Shown one piece after another: positions 36,207 through 44,865 of a DNA stretch of 64,000 nt (within the stretch, counting starts at the first letter, position 1; every line of letters begins with the position of its first letter). This DNA comes from Sphingopyxis sp. H073 (lineage in GTDB: Bacteria > Pseudomonadota > Alphaproteobacteria > Sphingomonadales > Sphingomonadaceae). The DNA lies in contig NZ_LNSG01000007.1 of the NCBI RefSeq assembly GCF_001468395.1, positions 62,001 to 126,000 on the forward strand, written 5' to 3'. The notes beneath the pieces were generated by a model. The model had not been told where the DNA came from and did not search any database. It worked only from the letters and a program-made list of their open reading frames with translations. The position numbers and the translations under genes were made by a program.

Positions 36207-37232
36207 ATGAACGACCAACGCCCCGTCAAGCGCCAGCCCTCGCTGCTCGAACGCGCCGCCGACATGTTCGGCCTCGATCCCGCGAAGAATGCGTCGACGA
36301 TCGACGTGTCGAAGCTGCCGCCCGAGCCCGAGAAGAAGGTGCGGAAGACCAAGACTGCACCGGTCGCGGACGTACTGCCGCCCGAGGCCGCTTCCGAAGC
36401 CGTGATCGAGGTGGCGCCCGTCGTGGAACCGGCGCCCGTGAAGGCCTCGCCGCGCAAGGATGTCGCGAAGGCGGCGCCCGCGATCGAGCCCGCGCGCCAC
36501 GGCCGCATCGACCGCGACCGGCTTGCGTCCCGCGGCATGGTCGTGCCCGGCGCCCCGGTGACCGGCATTGCCGAAGAATATCGCATCGTGAAGCGCGAGA
36601 TCATCCGCAATTTCGCGGGGACCGCGAACCGTCCGGTCGTGCCGCGCGGCCACCGTGTGCTGATTGCTTCGGCGAACCCCGGCGAGGGCAAGACCTTCAC
36701 CGCGGTCAACCTCGCGCTCAGCCTCGCGGTCGAGGCCGACCACGACGTGCTGCTGATCGACGCCGATATCGCGAAGCCGAGTGTGCTCGAAGCGCTTGGC
36801 CTTGAAAATAGTCCGGGGCTGATGGATGCGCTCGCCGATCCGCATCTGCCGCTCGCCGATTGCCTGATCCAGACCGACATTCCCGGGCTGAAGGTCATGC
36901 CCGCCGGTACGCAGCATATGCACGATACCGAACTGCTCGCCTCGGCGCGGACCGAAGCACTGCTCGCGCAGCTTGAACAGGGCGCGCCGGGCCGGATCGT
37001 CATCCTCGATTCGCCGCCCGTTCTTGCAGCGTCGCCCGCGGCGGTGCTCGCCGGGCATGTCGGCCAACTCATCATGGTCGTGCGCGCCGATCTGACGATG
37101 GAAAGTGCGCTGCGCGACGCGATCGGCCTGATGGGGGCGTGCCCGCACATCCAGCTCCTGCTCAACGGCGTGAAATTCTCGCCGGGCGGCCGCCGTTTCG
37201 GCACCTATTACGGCCAGGGAGGCGGCGCGTGA
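36207..37232 (+). CDS. XrtA-associated tyrosine autokinase (BY-kinase)
   Basis: 341 residues. An N-terminal Pro/Ala/Lys-rich linker leads to a P-loop kinase domain: Walker A SANPGEGKTFTAVNLA, Walker A' VLLIDADIAKPSVLEALG, Walker B IVILDSPPVLAA. Phosphorylation cycles with the chain-length protein regulate export. Start ATG 36207 has AGAGG upstream; a GTG at 36189 overlapping the previous stop is an alternative. The tail lacks the multi-Tyr cluster of enteric Wzc and has a single Tyr pair (GTYYGQGG). Confidence 0.9.
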   Translation: MNDQRPVKRQPSLLERAADMFGLDPAKNASTIDVSKLPPEPEKKVRKTKTAPVADVLPPEAASEAVIEVAPVVEPAPVKASPRKDVAKAAPAIEPARHGRIDRDRLASRGMVVPGAPVTGIAEEYRIVKREIIRNFAGTANRPVVPRGHRVLIASANPGEGKTFTAVNLALSLAVEADHDVLLIDADIAKPSVLEALGLENSPGLMDALADPHLPLADCLIQTDIPGLKVMPAGTQHMHDTELLASARTEALLAQLEQGAPGRIVILDSPPVLAASPAAVLAGHVGQLIMVVRADLTMESALRDAIGLMGACPHIQLLLNGVKFSPGGRRFGTYYGQGGGA

Positions 37233-38953
37233 TGTCTCCCCGTATCACCTTGCGCACGGCGGCGGCGCTTGCCGCGCTGCTGCTCGCGGGAACCGCGACG
37301 AGCGCCGAGGCGCAATTCTCCGGCGATCCCGGCGCCGCGTCCAGCGATCCGGGCGCAAGCAGCGCGCCTTCGGCATCCGAAACCGGCCGCAAGGCGAAGC
37401 GCGGCGAACGCAAGAAGCGCCAGCGGCAGGTCGACGTCAGCCCCTATCTCGAGGTCGATCAGGTGCTGACCGCCGACCTGAAAGGCGGCGACGGCGATGT
37501 CCTGACCTACACGACCGTCGCGGTCGGTGTCGACGCGGCGATCGTGACGCGCCGCGCCGAGCTTGCGGGGACGATCCGCTACGAACATCGCTTCGGCGAA
37601 AGCGGCGGGCTCAGCGACGCCGATATTTTGAGCGGCCTCGTGCGCGGCCGCCTCGAAGCCGCGCAGGGGCTGAACCTTGAGGCCGGGGCGCTCGCGACGC
37701 GTGCGCGCGCCGACGGGCAGGGTGCCGACAGCGGCTTCTTCATCGGGGGCGGGACCAATGTCGCCGACCTCTATTCCATCTACGCCGGGCCGACCTTCGC
37801 GCGGCGTATCGGCAATCTCGACGTCGGCGCCGGCTATCGCTTCGGCTACACCAAGGTCGAGGTCGACAATCCCGCGGTGCTCGCGCCCGGCGTCCAGCCC
37901 CGCGATGTCTTCGACCATTCGACCAACCATGTCGCGTGGGGCAGCATCGGCCAGCGGCCGGGCGACCTGCCGTTCGGCTGGCAGGTATCGGGCGGCTGGG
38001 AACGCGAGGATGCGAGCCAGCTCGACCAGCGTTTCGACGGCAAATACGCCCGCGCCGACATCACCGTCCCGATCTCGCCGACCGTCGCGCTGCTCGGCGG
38101 CGTCGGTTACGAGGATGTCGAGATCGGCCAGCGCGACCCGGTGGTCGATGCCAACGGCGTGCCGGTGCTCGACGCGAACGGCCGCTATGTCACCGACACA
38201 TCGAGCCCGCGCCAGCTGTCGTTCGACGTCGACGGGCTGATCTGGGACGCGGGCGTGATGTGGCAGCCGAGCCGCCGCACCTCGCTGACCGCGCGCGTCG
38301 GCCGCCGCTATGGCGACACCGTCTATACCGGCAGCTTCGCCTATCGCCCCGACCATGCGACCCTGGTCCAGGTCGGCGTCTATGACGGGCTGTCGAGCTT
38401 CGGTCGCGGTCTGTCGACCGGCCTCGCAGCGCTGCCGACCCAGTTCGACCCGACGCGCAATCCGGTGAGCGGCGAGGTCAACACCTGCGTCTTCGGCGAA
38501 CAGACCGGCGGCTGCCTCAACAACCAGCTCGGCAATGCGGGGACGTTCCAGTATCGCAACCGCGGCGTGCAGGCGATCCTGAGCTCGAGCTACGGCCGCT
38601 GGAGCTATGGCGTCGGGGTCGGTTACGACCGCCGCCGCCTGCTCGTTCCGGCGGCGTCACCGCTCGCCTATCTCGATGGGACGAAGGACGAGAGCTATTA
38701 TCTCTTCCTGACCGCGGGGCGCCAGCTCGATGTCGATTCGGATCTCAGCATTGCGGGCTATCTGAACTATTATGACAATGGCGCGCCGGGTGCGGGCGAT
38801 GTCCAGTCGGCGGGGATTTCGGCAGCCTATTCGCGGCGCATCTGGCGTTCGCTGACGGGCAGCGCGGCGGCGGCGCTGAGCGCGTTCGACCAGGATGGCT
38901 TCAACAGCCGCCTGATCGGTTCGGCTTTGGTGGGCCTGCGGTACAATTTCTGA
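37232..38953 (+). CDS. XrtA/PEP-CTERM system-associated outer-membrane beta-barrel protein
   Basis: 573 residues. Signal peptide (LAALLLAGTATSAEAQ), then a low-complexity Ser/Ala/Lys segment, then beta-barrel strands throughout with alternating aromatic residues (FAYRPDHATLVQVGVYDGL, WSYGVGVGYDRRRLL) and a terminal Phe (VGLRYNF). This is the outer-membrane protein regularly found between kinase and ATPase in XrtA loci; it may form a secretin-like or BcsC-like exit. The start overlaps the kinase stop. Confidence 0.88.
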   Translation: MSPRITLRTAAALAALLLAGTATSAEAQFSGDPGAASSDPGASSAPSASETGRKAKRGERKKRQRQVDVSPYLEVDQVLTADLKGGDGDVLTYTTVAVGVDAAIVTRRAELAGTIRYEHRFGESGGLSDADILSGLVRGRLEAAQGLNLEAGALATRARADGQGADSGFFIGGGTNVADLYSIYAGPTFARRIGNLDVGAGYRFGYTKVEVDNPAVLAPGVQPRDVFDHSTNHVAWGSIGQRPGDLPFGWQVSGGWEREDASQLDQRFDGKYARADITVPISPTVALLGGVGYEDVEIGQRDPVVDANGVPVLDANGRYVTDTSSPRQLSFDVDGLIWDAGVMWQPSRRTSLTARVGRRYGDTVYTGSFAYRPDHATLVQVGVYDGLSSFGRGLSTGLAALPTQFDPTRNPVSGEVNTCVFGEQTGGCLNNQLGNAGTFQYRNRGVQAILSSSYGRWSYGVGVGYDRRRLLVPAASPLAYLDGTKDESYYLFLTAGRQLDVDSDLSIAGYLNYYDNGAPGAGDVQSAGISAAYSRRIWRSLTGSAAAALSAFDQDGFNSRLIGSALVGLRYNF

Positions 38954-38966
38954 TCGGGGAATTTCG

Positions 38967-40187
38967 ATGTACGATCAATATTATGGTTTCACCGGTCGGC
39001 CCTTCCAGCTGACGCCCGATCCGGCTTTCTATTTCGAGAGCGGCACGCACCGCAAGGCGATGTCCTATCTCGGCTACGGCCTCGCGCAGGGCGAGGGGTT
39101 CATCGTCATCACCGGCGACGTCGGCGCCGGCAAGACGACGCTCGTCGGCCATTTGATGAACACGATCGATCCCAACCGCCTGACCGCGGTCAAGCTGGTG
39201 TCGACGCAGGTCGAGGGCGACGATTTGCTCCGCCTCGTCGCCGAACAGTTCGGCATCGAGTGGGAAGAGCAGAGCAAGGCGGAGCTTCTCCGCTCGATCG
39301 AGCAATATCTGCGCGAACAGGCGCGCGCCGGCCGCCGCACCTTGCTGATCGTCGACGAGGGGCAGAATCTTGCGATCTCGGCGCTCGAAGAGCTGCGCAT
39401 GCTCTCGAACTTCCAGCTCGGCGACCATTCGCTGCTGCAGATCTTCCTGCTCGGCCAGCCCGAGTTCCGCCAGACATTGTTCCATACGCCCGCGCTCGAG
39501 CAGCTTCGTCAACGGGTGATCGCGACGCACCACCTCGACCCGATGGAGCCCGAGGAGGTCGAACCCTATATCCTCCACCGCCTCAAGAAGGTCGGCTGGA
39601 CGGGCAATCCGAGCTTCGCGCCCGAGGCGTTCGAGCTGATCTACGACTATAGCGACGGCGTGCCGCGCAAATTGAACGTGCTGGTCAGCCGCCTGCTGCT
39701 GTTCGGCGCGGTCGAGGAACTGCACCGCATTTCGGCGCAGCATGTCCGCAACGTGATCGGCGAGATCGAGGCCGACCGCGGGATCGACGAAGCAAGCCTG
39801 GCCCCGCTACCGGTCGAGGAGGTTGTCGCGCACGCGGCCGCCGCCGCCGAGCCGCCGCAGGCGTGGTCCGACGCGGCGAACGATGGACGGCCGCCCTTTG
39901 CCGCGCCTACCGATTTCGCCGCCGCGCGGACGCTCGTCGCCGATCAGGCCGGGACGCCCGCCGCGGCCGACGACGTGATCGAGCTTGTTTCCGAACCCGT
40001 CGCTCAGGCCCCGGCCGCGCATGATGCGCAGATCGCGGCGCTGCAAAGCCAGATCGCCAGCCTCGAGGCGCGGCTCGTCGAACAGGATGCGGCGCTGCGC
40101 CGCGTGCTCGACCTGCTCATCGAATGGGTCGAACGCGATCCCGAAAATTCGCCCAACCCCACGAAGTCCGAAGTCTGGGCGGCGTGA
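38967..40187 (+). CDS. XrtA-associated ExeA-like AAA ATPase
   Basis: 406 residues. Start MYDQYYGFTGRPFQLTPDP is the family signature. Walker A TGDVGAGKTTLVGHL, Walker B RRTLLIVDEGQNLAISALEE, sensor region LLGQPEFRQTL, and arginine finger region PALEQLRQRVIATHHL. The last 130 residues are Ala/Pro-rich and end in a short coiled coil (AAHDAQIAALQSQIASLEAR). The family is conserved in XrtA exopolysaccharide loci and probably drives assembly or export. Confidence 0.92.
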   Translation: MYDQYYGFTGRPFQLTPDPAFYFESGTHRKAMSYLGYGLAQGEGFIVITGDVGAGKTTLVGHLMNTIDPNRLTAVKLVSTQVEGDDLLRLVAEQFGIEWEEQSKAELLRSIEQYLREQARAGRRTLLIVDEGQNLAISALEELRMLSNFQLGDHSLLQIFLLGQPEFRQTLFHTPALEQLRQRVIATHHLDPMEPEEVEPYILHRLKKVGWTGNPSFAPEAFELIYDYSDGVPRKLNVLVSRLLLFGAVEELHRISAQHVRNVIGEIEADRGIDEASLAPLPVEEVVAHAAAAAEPPQAWSDAANDGRPPFAAPTDFAAARTLVADQAGTPAAADDVIELVSEPVAQAPAAHDAQIAALQSQIASLEARLVEQDAALRRVLDLLIEWVERDPENSPNPTKSEVWAA

Positions 40188-40232
40188 CGTTCTGAACATC
40201 GACTGCTAAGATGTTGATGAAGGTGAGGGACG

Positions 40233-41093
40233 ATGCAGAACGGCCTGTCGGTCGATGTCGAGGACTGGTTCCAGGTCGGCGCCTTTGAGCGCACGATCGA
40301 CCGTGCCGACTGGCCGACGCTCGAATGCCGGGTAGAGGCGAATTGCGACGCGGTGCTGCAGATTTTCGCCGAGGCGGGCGCCAAGGGCACCTTCTTCACG
40401 CTCGGCTGGGTCGCCGAACGCTATCCGGCGCTGATCCGGCGCATCGTCGCGGCGGGGCATGAACTCGCCAGCCACGGCTATGATCACAAGCGCGTCTTCT
40501 CGATGACGGCCGGCGATTTCGCCGCCGACCTCACAAAGACGCGGGCGATCCTCGAAGATCTCGGCGGGGTCGCGATCCGCGGCTATCGCGCGCCGAGCTT
40601 CTCGGTCGATACGCGCACGCCGTGGGCGCATGCCGTGCTCGCCGAACAGGGCTATGCCTATTCGTCGAGTGTCGCACCCGTCGTCCACGACCATTATGGC
40701 TGGCCGCAGAGCCCGCGCCACGCCTGGCGCCCGCTGCCCGACAGCGAGCTTGTCGAATGGCCGGTGACGACCGCGCGCTTTGCCGGGCGCACGCTGGCGG
40801 CGGGTGGCGGCGGCTTCATGCGCCTGCTCCCCTATGGCTTCACGCGCTGGGCGATCGAGCGGATGAATGGCGAGGGGCATCCCGCGATCCTCTATTTCCA
40901 TCCGTGGGAAATCGATCCCGGCCAGCCGCGCGTCGCCGATGCGCCGGTGAGGTCGAGAATCCGCCACTACACCGGCCTTTCCGCAATGGCGGGCAAGCTG
41001 AAGAAACTGCTCGCCGATTTCGAATGGACCCGCGCCGACGCGCTGCTCCCCGCGCAGCAGGAGCGCGCGCAGTCGTGGCGCGCCGCCGCGTGA
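40233..41093 (+). CDS. XrtA-system polysaccharide deacetylase
   Basis: 286-residue NodB-type de-N-acetylase. Catalytic and metal motifs: LSVDVEDWFQ (Asp8, Asp11), HELASHGYDHKRVF (His81, His85), and RGYRAPSFSVD. The C-terminal FHPWEIDPGQPR is typical of the XrtA-associated subfamily. It likely removes acetyl groups from N-acetylated sugars of the exopolysaccharide. No signal peptide is visible, so it may act in the cytoplasm on lipid-linked precursors or be exported otherwise. Coupled to the FemAB-like gene (GTGA overlap). Confidence 0.92.
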   Translation: MQNGLSVDVEDWFQVGAFERTIDRADWPTLECRVEANCDAVLQIFAEAGAKGTFFTLGWVAERYPALIRRIVAAGHELASHGYDHKRVFSMTAGDFAADLTKTRAILEDLGGVAIRGYRAPSFSVDTRTPWAHAVLAEQGYAYSSSVAPVVHDHYGWPQSPRHAWRPLPDSELVEWPVTTARFAGRTLAAGGGGFMRLLPYGFTRWAIERMNGEGHPAILYFHPWEIDPGQPRVADAPVRSRIRHYTGLSAMAGKLKKLLADFEWTRADALLPAQQERAQSWRAAA

Positions 41094-42139
41094 ACGCGCC
41101 GATTCAGCCACCGGTGCCGCTGACCGATGTCGACGCATGGGACGCCTATGTCGCCGCGCATCCAGAGGCGACGCCCTTCCACAGCCGCGCGTGGTGCGAG
41201 GCGATCACGCGCGCGACCGGACACGTCTGCCACCTTCTGACCGCGCGCGGCGCGGGCGGCGCGCTCACCGGGCTGCTGCCGCTTCATCATGTCCGCTCGC
41301 CGCTCTTCGGGCAGGCGCTCGTCGGCAGCGGCTTTGCAGTCGACGGCGGTATATTGGCGGACAATGACGCGGTCGCCGCAACGCTCGCGCAGGGCGCGGC
41401 CGACATGGCGAAATCGCTCGGCGTTCCCTCGGTGGAACTGCGCGGCGGGGCGCTTCCCGACGCTGACGGGTGGCTCCGCGAGGAGGGTGTCTATGCCGGC
41501 TTCGTCCGCAACCTCGCCGCCGATGACGACGCCGAACTGCTCGCCGTTCCGCGCAAGCAGCGCGCCGAGGTGCGCAAGGCGCTCGAAAGCGAGCTGACGG
41601 TCACGACCGGCACCGATGCAGCCGAACGGCGCGACCATTATCGCATCTATGCGACCAGCGTCCGCAACCTTGGCACGCCGGTGTTCCCGAAGGCGCTGTT
41701 CGACGCGGTGCTCGACGCATTCGGTGGCGACGCCGACATCCTGACGGTGCGTGCCAATGGCGCGCCGGTCGCGAGCGTGCTCAGCCTCTATTGGCGCGGT
41801 ACGGTGATGCCCTATTGGGGCGGCGGCACCGCCGACGCGCGCAGGCTGCGCGCCAACGAGCTCATGTATTTCGCGCTGTTGCGCCATGCGCGGGCGAAGG
41901 GTTGCACGCGCTTCGATTTCGGCCGCTCGAAACTCGGCACCGGGCCCTTCGCGTACAAGAAGAATTGGGGCTTCGAGCCCGAGCCGCTCGTCTATGCGCG
42001 CTGGCTCGCGCCCGGTGAACGCGCGCGCGACACCAACCCGACCAGCGCCAAATATAGGCTGCAGGTCGACCTCTGGAAGAAACTGCCGCTATGGGCGGCG
42101 AACCGCATCGGCCCGCTGATTGCGCGCGGGCTCGGGTAA
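41090..42139 (+). CDS. FemAB-like XrtA/PEP-CTERM system-associated protein
   Basis: 349 residues, GTG start overlapping the deacetylase stop. GNAT-type double domain: FHSRAWCEAITRATGHVCHL near the N terminus, KQRAEVRKALESEL, FPKALFDAVLDAFGGDADIL, YWGGGTADARRLRANELMYF and the end FGRSKLGTGPFAYKKNWGFEP. FemAB relatives transfer aminoacyl groups; here the target is probably the exopolysaccharide repeat unit. Stop overlaps the next ATG (TAATG). Confidence 0.9.
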   Translation: MNAPIQPPVPLTDVDAWDAYVAAHPEATPFHSRAWCEAITRATGHVCHLLTARGAGGALTGLLPLHHVRSPLFGQALVGSGFAVDGGILADNDAVAATLAQGAADMAKSLGVPSVELRGGALPDADGWLREEGVYAGFVRNLAADDDAELLAVPRKQRAEVRKALESELTVTTGTDAAERRDHYRIYATSVRNLGTPVFPKALFDAVLDAFGGDADILTVRANGAPVASVLSLYWRGTVMPYWGGGTADARRLRANELMYFALLRHARAKGCTRFDFGRSKLGTGPFAYKKNWGFEPEPLVYARWLAPGERARDTNPTSAKYRLQVDLWKKLPLWAANRIGPLIARGLG

Positions 42140-43344
42140 TGGCCGAGATCCTGTTTCTGGTCCACCGCGCGCCCTGGCCCCCCGACCGCGGCGACCGTAT
42201 CCGCAGCTGGCACATGTTCGAGGCGCTGGCAAAGCTCGCGCCCGTCCATGTCGCTGCGCTCGCCGATACGGCCGAGGATGCCGCCGTCGCCGAAGCGAAA
42301 CTCGCGCCGCTTTGCAGGAGCCTGTGCATCGAGGTGCGCGGCGTATCGCGCCCCGTGGCCCTGGCGTCGGCAGTCCTGCGCGGCGAACCGGTGTCGAACC
42401 GCCTGTTCCGCAGCGCCGCGCTTGCCGAACATGTCGGCGCGCTGCTCGCGATCGGCAAGGTGAGCCATATCGTCGCCTTCTCGGGGCAGATGGCGCAATA
42501 TCTGCCGGCCGGGTTCGCGGGGCCGGTCGTCATGGATTTCGTCGACGTCGATTCGGCGAAGTTCGCCACTTATGCCGAGCAGGACAAACGCCAGCCGCTC
42601 CACTGGGTTCATGCGCGCGAGGCGCGGAGGCTCGGCGCGTTCGAGGCCAAGGTCGCGCGCGCGGTCGATGCGAGCCTGTTCGTCAGCGAAGCCGAGGCGG
42701 CGCTGTTCCGCGCGCGCAGCGGGCTCGGCGCCGACACGGTGCATGCCGTCGGGAACGGCATCGACACCGGCCATTTCGATCCCGCGCTGTCGTTTGACCG
42801 CGTGGGCGAGGGCGACGGCCCGCTCGCGGTCTTCACCGGCCAGATGGACTATCGGCCGAACATCGACGCGGTGCGCTGGTTCGCGTCGGATATCCTGCCG
42901 CACATCCGCCAGCATCACGCGCAAGCGCGCTTCGCGATCGTCGGCCGCGCGCCGGCCGAAGAGGTGCGCGCGCTCGAAACGCTGCCCGGCGTGATCGTCA
43001 CCGGCGAGGTGCCCGACGTCCGGCCGTGGCTCGCCGCCGCCGATGCGGTGGTCGCGCCGCTCCTCCTCGCGCGCGGGGTGCAGAACAAGCTGCTCGAGGC
43101 GATGGCGATGGCGCGGCCCGTGGTCGCGAGCGCCGCCGCCGCGACCGGGATCGACGCTGCGCCGGGCGAGCATCTGCTCGTCGCCGACGGTGCCGGTGCG
43201 ATGGCCGACGCCGTCGTTCGCCTGTTCGACGACCCCGCCGCCGCCGCCGCGATGGGAAGGGCGGCGCGGGCGCAGATGATCGCGCGCTATGGCTGGGATG
43301 CGCAGCTCGCGCCGCTCGCGCGCCTGCTCGGGCTCGCGGCATGA
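42139..43344 (+). CDS. XrtA/PEP-CTERM system-associated glycosyltransferase
   Basis: 401-residue GT-B glycosyltransferase. The N terminus ILFLVHRAPWPPDRGDRIRS is a strong marker of the family found before exosortase A. Donor-site motifs GNGIDTGHFDP, FTGQMDYRPNIDAV, and VAPLLLARGVQNKLLEAMAM (EX7E-like) follow. Adds a sugar to the lipid-linked exopolysaccharide precursor; donor unknown. Overlaps both neighbours by a few bases. Confidence 0.92.
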   Translation: MAEILFLVHRAPWPPDRGDRIRSWHMFEALAKLAPVHVAALADTAEDAAVAEAKLAPLCRSLCIEVRGVSRPVALASAVLRGEPVSNRLFRSAALAEHVGALLAIGKVSHIVAFSGQMAQYLPAGFAGPVVMDFVDVDSAKFATYAEQDKRQPLHWVHAREARRLGAFEAKVARAVDASLFVSEAEAALFRARSGLGADTVHAVGNGIDTGHFDPALSFDRVGEGDGPLAVFTGQMDYRPNIDAVRWFASDILPHIRQHHAQARFAIVGRAPAEEVRALETLPGVIVTGEVPDVRPWLAAADAVVAPLLLARGVQNKLLEAMAMARPVVASAAAATGIDAAPGEHLLVADGAGAMADAVVRLFDDPAAAAAMGRAARAQMIARYGWDAQLAPLARLLGLAA

Positions 43345-44852
43345 CGGCGCACACCATCGCCCGCCCGCGGGACTGGACGCGCTGGCAGCGGCACCTTGCC
43401 GCACTCGCGGGCGTGGCGGCGGCGATGCTCGCGGTCTTCCACCGCGACGCCGCCGATATGGCCGGCATCTGGTGGCACAGTTCGACCTTCACCCACTGCC
43501 TGCTGATGGTGCCGATGATCGGCTGGCTGGTGTCGCAGCGTACCGCGCTGCTGCGCCCGCTGACGCCCGCTTTCTGGTGGCCCGCGCTGGTCTGGATCGC
43601 GGGCGCGGGGCTGGTGTGGCTCGTCGGCGAGGCGGCGGGGGTCGGGCTGTTCCGGCAACTCGGCCTCGTGCTGATGCTGCAGGGCGCCGTGGCCGCGACA
43701 TTGGGTGAGAAGCTGGTGCGCGGGCTGCTGTTTCCGCTCGCTTACGCACTGCTCCTCGTGCCGTTCGGCGAGGAGCTGGTGCCGCTGCTCCAGACGCTCA
43801 CCGCGAAAATCTCGCTTGCGCTGCTGCATCTGTCGGGCCTGTCGGCCGAGATCGAGGGCGTGTTCATCACCACCCGCGCAGGCTTTTTCGAGGTGGCCGA
43901 GGCCTGTTCGGGGGTCAATTTCCTGATCGCGATGCTCGCCTATTCGGTGTTCGCCGCGCACCTCTGTTTCAAAAGCTGGACGCGGCGTATCATCTTCGTC
44001 GGCCTCGCGCTGGCCACGACGATCCTAGCCAACGCGCTGCGCGCTTATGGCACGATGGTCGCGGCCGAAATCTGGGGGATCGAGGCGGCGGGCGGGATCG
44101 ATCATGTCTTTTATGGCTGGATCTTCTTCGGCCTGGTCATTTTGGTCGTGATGCTTGTTGCCCGCCGCTGGTTCGACCGGCCCGCGAACGATGTCGCGGT
44201 CGATGTGAGCGGGCTCGAAGGCGTGCTTCGCCGCGCCGGCCATGCGGCGGCTGTGCTGTGCGGGGCGATTGCCATTCCGTTGCTCTTCGTCGGCTGGGCG
44301 ACGCTCGTCGGCGGGCGCACGGCAGAGTTGCCCGAAACGATTGCGGTCGCGACCCCGGCCGGATGGACCGCCGCCGCGCCCGAGCCTGTCGTCTGGGAGC
44401 CCCGCTTCGACGGCGCCGACCGGCGGGTCGTCGGCCATTTCACCGATCGACAAGGGAACCGCGTCACGGTCGCGATCGGCGGCTATGAACGGCAGGGCGA
44501 AGGGCGCGAAGTCGTCGCCTTCGGGCAGGGCGCGATCGATCCCGACGGTAAATGGGCATGGAGCGCCGCGCTCCCCGCGGTCGACGGCGGCAAGGCCGAA
44601 CGCCTGCTCCACCCCGGCCCGCTGCTGCGCGATGCCGCGAGCTGGTATGTTGTGGGCGGCACTGCGACGGGCAGCGCGCGGACCGCGAAACTGGCCGGAC
44701 TGAGGGCGCGCCTGTTCGGCGGCGACCCCCGGGCGCTGTCGCTGATCGTCTCGGCCGAAGAGGCGCACGGCGGCCGCGATGCGATCGCCGCTTTCGTTTC
44801 CGCGTCGGGTGGAGCGCAGGCAATGGCTGACCGCGCGCTCGAAACGCGTTAA
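43341..44852 (+). CDS. xrtA: Exosortase A fused to EpsI domain
   Basis: 503 residues. Residues 1-300 form a multi-helix exosortase with the catalytic Cys in EACSGVNFL (Cys189), Arg in LANALRAYG (Arg234) and His in GGIDHVFYGW (His255). Exosortases cleave the PEP-CTERM sorting tail and pass proteins on to the surface. From about residue 305 an EpsI-type soluble domain follows, after a further membrane helix (AAAVLCGAIAIPLLFVGWAT). The fusion is the usual XrtA form. No PEP-CTERM substrate is encoded in this window. Confidence 0.95.
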   Translation: MTAHTIARPRDWTRWQRHLAALAGVAAAMLAVFHRDAADMAGIWWHSSTFTHCLLMVPMIGWLVSQRTALLRPLTPAFWWPALVWIAGAGLVWLVGEAAGVGLFRQLGLVLMLQGAVAATLGEKLVRGLLFPLAYALLLVPFGEELVPLLQTLTAKISLALLHLSGLSAEIEGVFITTRAGFFEVAEACSGVNFLIAMLAYSVFAAHLCFKSWTRRIIFVGLALATTILANALRAYGTMVAAEIWGIEAAGGIDHVFYGWIFFGLVILVVMLVARRWFDRPANDVAVDVSGLEGVLRRAGHAAAVLCGAIAIPLLFVGWATLVGGRTAELPETIAVATPAGWTAAAPEPVVWEPRFDGADRRVVGHFTDRQGNRVTVAIGGYERQGEGREVVAFGQGAIDPDGKWAWSAALPAVDGGKAERLLHPGPLLRDAASWYVVGGTATGSARTAKLAGLRARLFGGDPRALSLIVSAEEAHGGRDAIAAFVSASGGAQAMADRALETR

Positions 44853-44865
44853 GACCGCTTTCTAT